Of a stretch of DNA of 59,399 nt, positions 37,589 to 45,828 are shown piece by piece (the first letter of the stretch is position 1; each line of letters starts with the position of its first letter). Made by a program: the position numbers and the translations under genes. The notes beneath the pieces are model-generated. The model made no database searches, was not told the origin of the DNA, and saw only the letters and a list, made by a program, of their open reading frames with translations. Origin of the DNA: an uncultured Candidatus Pelagibacter sp. (GTDB lineage: Bacteria; Pseudomonadota; Alphaproteobacteria; Pelagibacterales; Pelagibacteraceae); contig CAJQRZ010000046.1 in NCBI GenBank assembly GCA_905612435.1, positions 1 to 59,399 on the forward strand. The letters run 5' to 3'.

Positions 37589-39193
37589 TCAATTTATCTC
37601 GAACAAATTCTGTTGGAGTTCACTTATAGACGTGTCAGCAGTTTCAAAAGCTAGAGTGATAGGAATTTTTGGCATTACACCATTTAGAAGCTCTTCAATT
37701 GAGATACATTGTACTTTCTGATAGTTTTTCCCTAAAGCTTTTAATAAACCCATTTTTGTTGCAGCTTGTATCATGGTTGATTTAGGTTTTTCTAATGTAA
37801 CTAAGATTCCACTATTAGCATTATTTTTTTTTATAGCTCCATATAGCTCATCTACCATAGTTACTGAAATATTTTTACCAGATTTAATTGAAACAATTCC
37901 CTTTTTATAAATATAGCCTTTGCTATCTTTTCCTTCTATGATCCAGTAAGTTCCGTCAACTCCATTATCGCTCCCTTTAACTGGGTTATTTCTCACTCCA
38001 GGTATTAAACTATTTGCCCAGTATTGAAACTCATAATAAAGTTTTGGATTTTTTTCACTGAAATCTCTTAATTTAATTGCAGAACTTAAATTTGTTGGAA
38101 TTCCATTGCTTTTAAATTTTACTTTAGGAAAGCTATTAAGTAACCTTTTCTTGACTAGACCGGTAGCCAAATGCGTTATATCGATTCCTATCCATTTTCT
38201 TTTCAGTTTCTCTGCGGCATGTATTGTTGTACCACACCCACAGAATGGATCTAAAACAACATCATTTTCTTTTGAGGACGCATTAATAATTCTCTCTAAA
38301 AGTTTTATAGGTTTTTGTGTTGGATATCCTAAATCTTCTGATCCTTGAACAAAATGGATATCTTTCCAAAGACTTTGAAGGGGTATTCCTTCTCTTTCAT
38401 CAAGAAAAAGCTTTCTATTAGCCAAACCTTTCGAAGTATAATGTAGTTTATTTTCTTTATGTAATTTTTCCATTACTTTTTTTGGAACTCTCCAAAGATG
38501 ATATCTATTATTCCATTCATATTCATAACCACCCCCACTTAAACTTTTTGCATCAAGTGGTCCCAATCTATATTTACGTCCATCATCTACATGTGTATAA
38601 TGACTTTTTATATAATCATCACTCAATGGAGTAAATTGCTTATTCCATGTTGATTTGTTTGATTTGGTATAAAAGAGTATTCTATCAGTATTATTTCCAT
38701 ACCTCTTTGCATCGTTATGAGGATGTGATCTTTCCCATATAATCTCGTTTCTAAAATTTTTATTACCAATTACTGTATCCATAATCATTTTTAGATAATG
38801 GCTTGCAGTAGGATCACAATGTAAGTAAATTGAACCATCTTTTTTTAATTTTTTGTTTAAAAAATAAATTCTTATCGACATATTTGTTAAATATGCCATC
38901 ATGTCACTTTCACCCATTATATCTCTAAAAGATCTTAAACAAGTGTACAAATTCTTATCTTCAAGATTCCCAAGTTCTTCAAAAACTTTTTCGTCATCAT
39001 CTCCCCATGACCAGGTATCTAAAAAAGCTTCGACTTGAGAATTTTCTTTATCTTTATCAGGAGTTTTATAAAGGATGTTATAAACTTTTTTACTATTAAA
39101 AGGAGGATCTAAATATATTAGATCAACAGATTCATCATTAATTATTTTTGACTTAAGGATATTTAAATTATCACCAAAAATTAATTGATTCAC
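37589..39193 (-). CDS. Site-specific DNA methyltransferase (N4/N6) with C-terminal nuclease-like domain
   Basis: 534 residues from a GTG start (39193). The catalytic motif IV is DLIYLDPPFNS (DPPF 29-32), followed by TPTQKPIKLLERII-type motif X and the SAM-binding motif I DPFCGCGTT (317-323); this order is the beta class. The C-terminal part (about 400-500) has GVDG (D413) and VSIKSGK (K437), resembling the PD-(D/E)xK-like domain fused to many methylases, though the middle acidic residue is serine here. It may modify DNA as an orphan or act as a fused restriction-modification protein. It is the only gene between repeats A and B, so it is likely mobile cargo. Confidence 0.88.
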   Translation of the reverse strand: MNQLIFGDNLNILKSKIINDESVDLIYLDPPFNSKKVYNILYKTPDKDKENSQVEAFLDTWSWGDDDEKVFEELGNLEDKNLYTCLRSFRDIMGESDMMAYLTNMSIRIYFLNKKLKKDGSIYLHCDPTASHYLKMIMDTVIGNKNFRNEIIWERSHPHNDAKRYGNNTDRILFYTKSNKSTWNKQFTPLSDDYIKSHYTHVDDGRKYRLGPLDAKSLSGGGYEYEWNNRYHLWRVPKKVMEKLHKENKLHYTSKGLANRKLFLDEREGIPLQSLWKDIHFVQGSEDLGYPTQKPIKLLERIINASSKENDVVLDPFCGCGTTIHAAEKLKRKWIGIDITHLATGLVKKRLLNSFPKVKFKSNGIPTNLSSAIKLRDFSEKNPKLYYEFQYWANSLIPGVRNNPVKGSDNGVDGTYWIIEGKDSKGYIYKKGIVSIKSGKNISVTMVDELYGAIKKNNANSGILVTLEKPKSTMIQAATKMGLLKALGKNYQKVQCISIEELLNGVMPKIPITLAFETADTSISELQQNLFEIN

Positions 39194-39250
39194 AATTTTT
39201 AAACTTTATATATTTTATGTCTTTTGGCTACAAAACTCTTACTCTCTAAT

Positions 39251-39270
39251 TCCGCCACCAGCCCGACAAA
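39251..39270 (+). repeat. Inner repeat of the ssrA-proximal element, right copy
   Basis: Partner of 37561-37580, same orientation, 17 of 20 positions identical, with AGCCCGACAAA at 39260-39270. It lies upstream of the methyltransferase start and about 55 bases from repeat A. Reverse-strand reading resembles the 5' end of a tRNA-Leu gene for about 12 bases, but no tRNA can be folded. Confidence 0.55.
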
Positions 39271-39325
39271 AAGTAATCTAAACGTTAATCAGCATTATAA
39301 ATAAAGAGAAGTAGGAGAGTGGTAA

Positions 39326-39368
39326 GGGGCGTTCTGTTACCCGGTGCCCCAGACCGTGCTTATATAAT
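39326..39368 (+). repeat. tmRNA 3'-end repeat, copy A (inside ssrA)
   Basis: This is the functional 3' end of the tmRNA coding piece and the reference copy for repeats B (42 of 43 identical), C and D (degenerate). On the minus strand GGGGC and GCCCC within it can pair, forming the terminal stem of the RNA. It is the presumed attachment site of the element chain. Confidence 0.85.
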
Positions 39369-39584
39369 TAACCTAAGTTAATTATGCAGCAATTGCGTAA
39401 CTTTCGTTAGCATTTAAAGTTTAGCCCGTTACGGTGGAACAATCCCGAACGAAAGAATAGCCTTTAGTCACCCGTCGATCCTATTTCACCCCCATAAGTA
39501 ATGATGGTGGAGGTGGTGGGTACTGCCCCCACGTCCGTAATGGTTATTACGAAATTCGTTTATCGTCGTAGTTGGAAAACCAAC
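39326..39584 (-). ncRNA. ssrA: tmRNA (ssrA), permuted two-piece form
   Basis: Read on the minus strand. The acceptor piece comes first: a T-arm GTGGG-GGCAGTA-CCCAC, then CACCTCC and ACCA with the CCA end at 39505-39507. After an 11-base spacer (39494-39504) the coding piece begins at 39493 with GGGGGTG, which pairs with CACCTCC (one G-U), followed by the conserved ATAGGATCGACGGGTGACTA-type start. The tag is encoded at 39411-39382 as ANESYAIAA followed by TAA. A perfect 9-base-pair hairpin (39364-39385) follows the stop. The end of the coding piece is near 39326. It rescues stalled ribosomes and tags the unfinished protein for proteolysis. Confidence 0.93.
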
Positions 39585-39590
39585 ATTTAT

Positions 39591-39619
39591 AGTATAATTA
39601 ATTAAATTTTAGTAAGCAA
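39591..39619 (-). promoter_or_regulatory. Promoter of ssrA
   Basis: On the minus strand, TTGCTT (39619-39614) and TATACT (39596-39591) are spaced by 17 bases, which would start transcription just before the acceptor piece. A perfect hairpin GTTGG-TTTT-CCAAC (39584-39571) lies at the start of the transcript. The -35 element ends only 14 bases from the plus-strand gene start at 39634. Confidence 0.7.
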
Positions 39620-39633
39620 TTAAATAAAGAGAT

Positions 39634-41028
39634 ATGTCTAAACTTTTAAAGTTAGAAAATAAAAAATTAGTATACTTAGTATTCTTATTAGGAATAATAA
39701 TTTCAATTAATTATGCATTTTTTAATCTAAATAAATTTGATAAAAATGAAGACGTAAACAAGCACCTTATGATCAGGGGTGATTTAAGCCTTATATGGAA
39801 TGAGGCCGAATCTTTTAAAAAAGATTTGCTTAAAAATAAAACTATTTTTGGCAATGGTGATGAATACACAAGAACATTTTTACCATCTAAAATAGTAGCT
39901 TTTTATTCCATACTAACAAATCAAGATTTATATGATGATTATGAAAATAGGGTAATAAAAATAAAGGGTAAGAGGCTGTATCTTTTATTTCAAATTTTTT
40001 TTTATTATTTAAGTTTATTATTTTTATATAAAAAACTTAAATCTTTTTATGAAAACAAAAATTTAAGCTTTTATATTGTTTCTTATCTTGCGCTTGATCC
40101 AAATATCATCCAGTGGCATGGAACATTTTGGACTGAGTCTATTTTTTTTTCTTTGCAACTATTACTTATTGGTTTGATAATTAAAAGCAACAAATCAAAC
40201 TTATTTTGTTTATATTTAGGGTCGTTTTTAGGTTTAATTTTTTTGCAAAAAACAGTAGGGGTATTATTTATATTTTTCTTAGTTATTTATATTTTTTGCA
40301 CTGAAGAAAAAAATAATAAATTAAAAAGTTTTAATATAATTCTTGGGTTTTCAATAATTTTATTAATACTGGGTTATGACAACTATAAAAAGACAGGAAT
40401 ATTTTATGTCATAGGAATTTCAAATAAAGATGCTCACTATTCATATTTAGTGCCTCAAATTTTTGAAAAAAATGATCAGATAAAATCTATGATTGATTTA
40501 AAAAATTCTGAAAAAAAATGGAAAATAAAAAATAATTATTCAAAAGATAATTTTTATACACGATATAAATTAAAAGAATATCAGCAGAAAAAAGCCATAG
40601 AGATTATGTTAAATAATAAAATTACAACAACTCAAATATATTTGAAAAAAACTATTATTCACTCAGTATTAAACCCTTTACAAACCTTTTATTGGCACAA
40701 ATATAATCAAATAAAATACAGTAAAAAAGAATTTCATTTTAGTGATGAGTCAAAAAAGTATTTTATTTATAAAATATTTTATAGTACTTTGTTTTATATG
40801 GTTATATTTATGGGTATTTTAGAAATTATAAAGAATAAAGAGAAATTCAAATTTCATTTATTAATATCTTTTTTAATTATCTATTTAATGTTCATGTTGG
40901 GCTGGATGGGAAACTCAAGATACTTTATGCCTTCAGTAATTTTTTTATCAATTTTTTTTGGAAATGGACTTAATTATTTTATGAATTTAAAATCAAAAAA
41001 AAATTCAACTAATTATTTAGAAAATTAA
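39634..41028 (+). CDS. Multi-pass membrane protein, possible GT-C glycosyltransferase
   Basis: 464 residues with an N-terminal helix (about 12-31), then an extracytoplasmic loop with acidic residues (DEYTRTFLPS), and about eight further hydrophobic segments between 110 and 455. The layout and the DPNIIQWHGTFWTESIFFSLQLLL segment recall PMT/ArnT-like GT-C transferases, which use polyprenyl-phosphate sugars, but no signature is decisive. The opposing neighbour is a GT2 enzyme of the kind that makes such donors. Strongly AT-rich. Its start lies almost on the ssrA promoter, so its own promoter must overlap it. Confidence 0.6.
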   Translation: MSKLLKLENKKLVYLVFLLGIIISINYAFFNLNKFDKNEDVNKHLMIRGDLSLIWNEAESFKKDLLKNKTIFGNGDEYTRTFLPSKIVAFYSILTNQDLYDDYENRVIKIKGKRLYLLFQIFFYYLSLLFLYKKLKSFYENKNLSFYIVSYLALDPNIIQWHGTFWTESIFFSLQLLLIGLIIKSNKSNLFCLYLGSFLGLIFLQKTVGVLFIFFLVIYIFCTEEKNNKLKSFNIILGFSIILLILGYDNYKKTGIFYVIGISNKDAHYSYLVPQIFEKNDQIKSMIDLKNSEKKWKIKNNYSKDNFYTRYKLKEYQQKKAIEIMLNNKITTTQIYLKKTIIHSVLNPLQTFYWHKYNQIKYSKKEFHFSDESKKYFIYKIFYSTLFYMVIFMGILEIIKNKEKFKFHLLISFLIIYLMFMLGWMGNSRYFMPSVIFLSIFFGNGLNYFMNLKSKKNSTNYLEN

Positions 41029-41035
41029 ATTACAC

Positions 41036-41728
41036 TTATCTACTAAATAAGTTATAATAGATAATGCAATAAATTGCTGCAAAACCATCTTTCCATGTAA
41101 TTTTTTTACCGTCAGAGTATTTTCTTCCAAAATATTTAATTCCTACTTCATATATCCTGATATTTTTTTTTGACAATTTGGCTGTGACCTCAGGCTCAAA
41201 ACCAAATCTATTTTCCTTTAAATCAATTTCCTTAATAATTTCTGTTTTAAAGGCTTTATAGCAACACTCCATATCTGTAAGATTAATATTCGTAAACATA
41301 TTAGATAAAGTAGTTAAAAATTTATTTCCAAGAGTATGCCAATAATATAAAACTCTTTTCTCTTCAGAGCCAATAAATCTTGAGCCATAAACAACATCTG
41401 CATTATTTTTCTTTATTGGTTCAATCATTTTTGTATAATCTGAGGGATCATACTCAAGGTCTGCATCTTGAATTATTAAGATGTCTCCAGTGGTTTCTTC
41501 GATTCCTTTTTTTATGCAATAACCTTTACCGTAATTTTTTTCGTTTAATATTAATTTTGATATTTTTGCTTTTTCAATTTGTGATAGTATTTCTCTAGAT
41601 CCGTCTGTTGAAAAATCATCAATAATAATAATTTCATTTTCATATGGGCTTACTTCAACAATTTTATCAATGATTTGTTTAATTGTATTAACTTCATTAA
41701 AACAAGGAATTATTATAGTTAATTTCAT
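41036..41728 (-). CDS. Family 2 glycosyltransferase, polyprenyl-phosphate sugar synthase type
   Basis: 230 residues, one GT-A domain: LTIIIPCFNEVNTI at the start, IIDDFSTDGS, the catalytic region IIQDADLEYDP (DxD-like), VVYGSRF and LTDMECCYKAF with RFGFEPEVTAKLSK. This set is typical of dolichyl/undecaprenyl-phosphate glucose or mannose synthases lacking membrane helices. It probably loads a sugar on a lipid carrier for surface glycans. Convergent with the GT-C-like gene across 7 bases. Confidence 0.88.
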   Translation of the reverse strand: MKLTIIIPCFNEVNTIKQIIDKIVEVSPYENEIIIIDDFSTDGSREILSQIEKAKISKLILNEKNYGKGYCIKKGIEETTGDILIIQDADLEYDPSDYTKMIEPIKKNNADVVYGSRFIGSEEKRVLYYWHTLGNKFLTTLSNMFTNINLTDMECCYKAFKTEIIKEIDLKENRFGFEPEVTAKLSKKNIRIYEVGIKYFGRKYSDGKKITWKDGFAAIYCIIYYNLFSR

Positions 41729-41860
41729 AATTATATTAATAGTTTTTATATTATTTTGTTATGTATAAAATTAAAATTTTTGTCATAGTTTTAGTTTTTC
41801 TATTTACTTTACCAAATATATTATTTAACTAATAAATTAAACAAATCATATAAATTAGTC

Positions 41861-42808
41861 ATGAAACTAACCAAAGAACAGTCTCAAGAGATAAAAGATC
41901 AGCAATCTCAAGAATATAAAACAAAAAGAGTAACAGCACCTAAGCTTGAGGAGATTCTTTATAAGGCAATTCCAGCTTTAGATCATGGCTTTGTGAGAGT
42001 GATTGATTATATGGGCGATGATACTTCAATTGTTCAATCGGCTAGAGTTTCTTATGGAAAAGGAACTAAACAGGTTTCAACAGATAGTGGTTTAATTAAA
42101 TATTTAATGAGACATTGGCACAGCACACCATTTGAAATGTGTGAAATTAAATATCATATTAAACTTCCAATTTTTATTGCACGTCAATGGATTAGACATA
42201 GAACTGCAAATGTTAATGAATATTCTGCGAGATATTCTATTTTAGATAAAGAATTTTATTTACCATCAGCTGAAAATTTAGCAGCGCAATCAGTAAGCAA
42301 TAGACAAGGTAGAGGAGATGTTATTGAAGGAGAACAAGCAAAAGAAGTTTTAGAACTTTTAAAGAATGATGCGGAAAGAACATATGATAATTATGAGATG
42401 ATGCTTAACGAAAGATTTGATGGATCAACTATTGATAAAAATAAAAAAGGTTTAGCAAGAGAACTTGCAAGAATGAATTTAACTTTAAACACTTATACTC
42501 AATGGTATTGGAAAACAGACTTGTTAAATTTGATGAATTTTTTAAGACTTAGAGCTGATAGTCATGCTCAATATGAAATAAGAGTATTTGCAGATATAAT
42601 GTTAGAAACTGTTAAAAAATGGGTTCCAATAACTTATGATGCCTTTATGGATTACAGGGTTGGTGGTACAGAAGTTTCTGCAAAAGGAAAAATTATTATT
42701 CAAAAACTTATCAAAGGTGAAGATGCTAACATTGATAATTCTGGTTTATCTAAAAGAGAGTGGAATGAGCTAATGATTGCTTTTGATCTTAAAGATAAGT
42801 TGATTTAA
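41861..42808 (+). CDS. thyX: Flavin-dependent thymidylate synthase ThyX
   Basis: 315 residues. The ThyX motif is [19 protein letters not shown] (RHRxxxxNExSxR), and [14 protein letters not shown]-like substrate residues follow with [13 protein letters not shown]. It methylates dUMP with methylene-THF using FAD and NADPH, yielding THF rather than DHF, so it does not require dihydrofolate reductase for recycling. Its last 20 bases overlap the mrp gene on the opposite strand. Confidence 0.96.
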   Translation: MKLTKEQSQEIKDQQSQEYKTKRVTAPKLEEILYKAIPALDHGFVRVIDYMGDDTSIVQSARVSYGKGTKQVSTDSGLIKYLMRHWHSTPFEMCEIKYHIKLPIFIARQWIRHRTANVNEYSARYSILDKEFYLPSAENLAAQSVSNRQGRGDVIEGEQAKEVLELLKNDAERTYDNYEMMLNERFDGSTIDKNKKGLARELARMNLTLNTYTQWYWKTDLLNLMNFLRLRADSHAQYEIRVFADIMLETVKKWVPITYDAFMDYRVGGTEVSAKGKIIIQKLIKGEDANIDNSGLSKREWNELMIAFDLKDKLI

Positions 42809-43613
42809 TTTTTTTAGCAAATTCTAAATATATTTTAGAAATTTCATGGTTAGGGTTACTTTCTACAATTGGTTTTCCTTCATCCCCACACTTCCCAACC
42901 TCAGGATTAATTGGAATTTCACCTAGAAATTCTTTGTTGAATTCCTCTGCAGTTTTTTTAACACCACCTTTACCAAATATATTATATTTTTTCCCATCAT
43001 CGCCCATGAAGTAGCTCATATTATCTACTAAACCTAAAATTTTAACACCAAGTTTATCAAACATTTTAATACCTCTTTTTACGTCTAAAAGGGCAACCTC
43101 TTGAGGTGTCGATATTATTATTGCACCATCCATTTTAATTTCTGTTGCAAATGTTAATTGTGTATCACCTGTTCCTGGAGGCATATCAACAATTATAAAA
43201 TCTAAATCTTTCCAAGAAACTTTTTGAGTAAAAGTTTTAATTGCACTTGTTACCATAGGGCCTCGCCAAATCATTGGAGTTTGTTGGTCAGCAAGAAACC
43301 CAATTGACATACATTGAATATTGTATTTAACAATTGGAGCTAAAGTTTGACCATCACTTTTTGGTTTTTCATTAATATCAAACATTTTTGGAATAGAGGG
43401 TCCATAAATATCCGCATCAAGTAAACCAACCTTACAACCAATACTTTTTAGAGCTAAGGCCAGGTTTGTTGCAAATGTAGACTTACCTACACCACCTTTT
43501 GCGCTGGAAATGGCAATAGTAAACCTTGTTCCGTTAATAGGCTTTTTTTCCAGTGGTTTTCCAGTCATTTTTTTTTTCATTGCGTCATTTAATTCTGGTT
43601 TTTCCTTTGGCAT
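42789..43613 (-). CDS. mrp: Mrp/ApbC-type P-loop ATPase, iron-sulfur carrier
   Basis: 274 residues. The deviant Walker A is [19 protein letters not shown], followed by [15 protein letters not shown] and [17 protein letters not shown]. The N-terminal DUF59/MIP18 domain found in many Mrp proteins is absent. The segment after DNMSYF, where many members have a CxxC cluster ligand pair, reads [12 protein letters not shown] with no cysteine. A carrier role in Fe-S assembly is inferred from the family. Divergent from hflK by 51 bases. Confidence 0.92.
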   Translation of the reverse strand: MPKEKPELNDAMKKKMTGKPLEKKPINGTRFTIAISSAKGGVGKSTFATNLALALKSIGCKVGLLDADIYGPSIPKMFDINEKPKSDGQTLAPIVKYNIQCMSIGFLADQQTPMIWRGPMVTSAIKTFTQKVSWKDLDFIIVDMPPGTGDTQLTFATEIKMDGAIIISTPQEVALLDVKRGIKMFDKLGVKILGLVDNMSYFMGDDGKKYNIFGKGGVKKTAEEFNKEFLGEIPINPEVGKCGDEGKPIVESNPNHEISKIYLEFAKKIKSTYL

Positions 43614-43626
43614 TTGTTCATCTTAA

Positions 43627-43654
43627 CTTGTTTTTCTCTATAAAGACATTATAT
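43627..43654 (+). promoter_or_regulatory. Candidate heat-shock (RpoH) promoter of hflK
   Basis: CTTG (43627-43630) is followed after 17 bases by ATTATAT (43648-43654), six of seven positions of CYTATNT. The ATG of hflK is 10 bases further. The flanks resemble the ftsH upstream region (ACTTGTTT, then TCTAT). Prediction only. Confidence 0.4.
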
Positions 43655-43664
43655 ACATTGTCAT

Positions 43665-44768
43665 ATGTCAGATGATTTTAAAGGCAAAGGAGGAAGCCCA
43701 TGGGGAACACCACCAGGAGGCGGAGGTAATGGCTCAGGTAGAGGACCTACACCACCAGATATTGACGCGATCATCAGAGAAATTCAAAAAATAATAAATA
43801 GATTTTTACCTGGTGGAAGTTCATCAGGGGGAAAACCAATTGGTTTAATTTTAATTATTTTAACATTTGTTTGGTTAGCAAGTGGATTGTACAGAGTGTT
43901 ACCTGATGAGCAGGGTGTAGTTTTAAGATTTGGAAAATTTATAAAAACAACGCAACCAGGCTTGAATTATCACATACCTTTCCCAGTTGAATCTGTTCAA
44001 ACTCCAAAAGTAACTAAAGTTAATAGAATGGACATTGGCTTTAGATCTGAGAGAGACAGTGGTTTTTCTACAGGTGGTGGAGTTGCAGACGTTCCTCAAG
44101 AGAGCTTAATGTTAACTGGAGATGAAAATATTGTTAATATAGATTTTTCAGTATTTTGGGTAATTAAAGACGCTGGCAAATTTTTATTTCAAATACAAGA
44201 TCCAGAAGGAACAGTAAAAGCTGCTGCTGAAACAGCCATGAGAGAAGTTGTTGCAAAAAGCAGAATACAACAAATTTTGACTGAAGGAAGAGCAAAAATT
44301 GAGAACGAAACTCAAGAAATTATTCAATCAATTTTAGATGAATACAATAGTGGAATTCAAGTTACACAAGTTCAAACTCAAAAAGCTGATCCACCAGATC
44401 AAGTAATTGATGCATTTAGAGATGTACAAGCCGCAAGAGCAGACATGGAAAGATCCAAAAATGAAGCAGAAGCTTACGCCAATGATGTTATCCCAAGAGC
44501 AAGAGGGGAAGCTGCAAAAATTTTACAAGCAGCAGAAGCATATAAACAAAAAGTTGTCGCAGCGTCAGAGGGTGAAGCTAGCAGATTTATTTCCATCTAT
44601 AATGAATACTCAAAAGCGAAAGAAGTTACTCAAGAGAGAATGTATTTAGAGACTATGGAGAAAGTTTTAGCCGACATAGATAAAGTGATTATTGAAAAAA
44701 ATGCAGGTTCAGGTGTAGTACCTTACTTGCCATTACCTGAATTAGGTAAAAAGAAAGTGAAGAATTAA
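43665..44768 (+). CDS. hflK: HflK, membrane regulator of FtsH
   Basis: 367 residues: a Gly/Pro-rich N-terminus (1-35, e.g. PWGTPPGGGGNGSGRGP), one membrane helix (about 62-80) and a stomatin/SPFH domain with YRVLPDEQGVVLRFGKF and a long coiled-coil helix. HflK and HflC form a cage around FtsH and restrain it. The last base is shared with the hflC start. Expected to face the periplasm. Confidence 0.95.
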   Translation: MSDDFKGKGGSPWGTPPGGGGNGSGRGPTPPDIDAIIREIQKIINRFLPGGSSSGGKPIGLILIILTFVWLASGLYRVLPDEQGVVLRFGKFIKTTQPGLNYHIPFPVESVQTPKVTKVNRMDIGFRSERDSGFSTGGGVADVPQESLMLTGDENIVNIDFSVFWVIKDAGKFLFQIQDPEGTVKAAAETAMREVVAKSRIQQILTEGRAKIENETQEIIQSILDEYNSGIQVTQVQTQKADPPDQVIDAFRDVQAARADMERSKNEAEAYANDVIPRARGEAAKILQAAEAYKQKVVAASEGEASRFISIYNEYSKAKEVTQERMYLETMEKVLADIDKVIIEKNAGSGVVPYLPLPELGKKKVKN

Positions 44769-45634
44769 TGAAAGTACAAAAATTTTTAATACCAATAATT
44801 GGTGTTTTGGGAGCACTTGCTTTCTTCTCCATATTTGTAGTTAATGAAATTAACCAGGCAATTGTATTGCAATTTGGTGATCCAAAAAAAATTATATTAA
44901 AACCTGGTTTAAATTTTAAAATACCTTTTATACAAAACGTTGTTTATTTAGATAAAAGAATTTTAAATCTTGATACGCCACCAGAAGAAGTGATTGCATC
45001 AGACCAAAAAAGATTAATTGTTGATGCATTTGCAAGATTTCAAATTGTGGACCCTTTAAAATTTTATATTTCAGTTGGAAATGAAAGAGTCGCAAGGTCT
45101 AGATTGGCCACAATTATTAACTCAAGGCTTAGAAATGTATTGGGGCAACAAGAATTACAGACGTTGCTTTCAAAAGATAGAACTAAACAAATGTCTTTAA
45201 TCCAAGAAGGTGTGAATGCCGAAGCAGAAGGTTTTGGTATAAAGATAGTAGATGTTAGAATTAAAAGAGCAGATCTTCCTCAAGCAAATAGTGAAGCTAT
45301 TTACAGAAGAATGCAAACTGAAAGAGAAAGAGAAGCGAAAGAATTTAGAGCAAGAGGTGCTGAGATGGCAGTAACTATAACATCAACTGCAGATAAAGAT
45401 GTTTCGGTAATTTTAGCAAATGCAAATAAAGAATCTGAGATTATGAAGGGTCAAGGAGACGGAGAAAGAAATAAAATTTTTGCTGATGCATTTGGCAGAG
45501 ACCCAGAATTTTTTTCTTTCTACAGATCGATGCAAGCTTACGAAACTGCTTTAATGGGTGGAGACACATCATTAATTTTATCACCTGATAGTGAATTTTT
45601 TAAATTTTTTGGAAATACAAAACTTAAAGATTAA
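44768..45634 (+). CDS. hflC: HflC, membrane regulator of FtsH
   Basis: 288 residues: N-terminal membrane helix (about 7-28), SPFH domain from NEINQAIVLQFGDPKK onward, and a helical region (RMQTEREREAKEFRARGAEMA). Partner of HflK. It is followed by a DUF2065 gene and degP, a cluster order found in many proteobacteria, so the locus handles envelope protein quality control. Confidence 0.95.
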   Translation: MKVQKFLIPIIGVLGALAFFSIFVVNEINQAIVLQFGDPKKIILKPGLNFKIPFIQNVVYLDKRILNLDTPPEEVIASDQKRLIVDAFARFQIVDPLKFYISVGNERVARSRLATIINSRLRNVLGQQELQTLLSKDRTKQMSLIQEGVNAEAEGFGIKIVDVRIKRADLPQANSEAIYRRMQTEREREAKEFRARGAEMAVTITSTADKDVSVILANANKESEIMKGQGDGERNKIFADAFGRDPEFFSFYRSMQAYETALMGGDTSLILSPDSEFFKFFGNTKLKD

Positions 45635-45642
45635 TTCTATAT

Positions 45643-45828
45643 ATGAAAGAGCTAATAATAGCTTTTGGTCTTTTTCTTTTTATTGAGGGAATTTTATATG
45701 CCTTATTTCCTTCAAAAATGAAAAATATGATACTTAAGTTAAGTGAGATAAACAATAGTCAGCTAAGAACAGGTGGACTGATATTTACAATTATAGGATT
45801 TATTATCATTTGGTATGCTAAAAGTTAG
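45643..45828 (+). CDS. DUF2065-family small membrane protein
   Basis: 61 residues with two hydrophobic helices (about 3-20 and 42-58). The pattern FGLFLFIEGILYALFPSKMKNM followed by LRTGGL is that of DUF2065 proteins, always found between hflC and downstream genes in proteobacteria. Function unknown. It overlaps the degP start by 14 bases. Confidence 0.88.
   Translation: MKELIIAFGLFLFIEGILYALFPSKMKNMILKLSEINNSQLRTGGLIFTIIGFIIIWYAKS

Noticed and set aside
39240-39272. tRNA-Leu-like sequence on the minus strand (GGTGGCGGAATTAG)
   Set aside because: Only about 12 bases match the start of tRNA-Leu; no D, anticodon or T arm can be folded in the following sequence.
33479-39368. CRISPR array as explanation for the repeats
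   Set aside because: Only four copies, 0.8 to 3.2 kb apart with genes between them, no cas genes; they match the ssrA 3' end instead.
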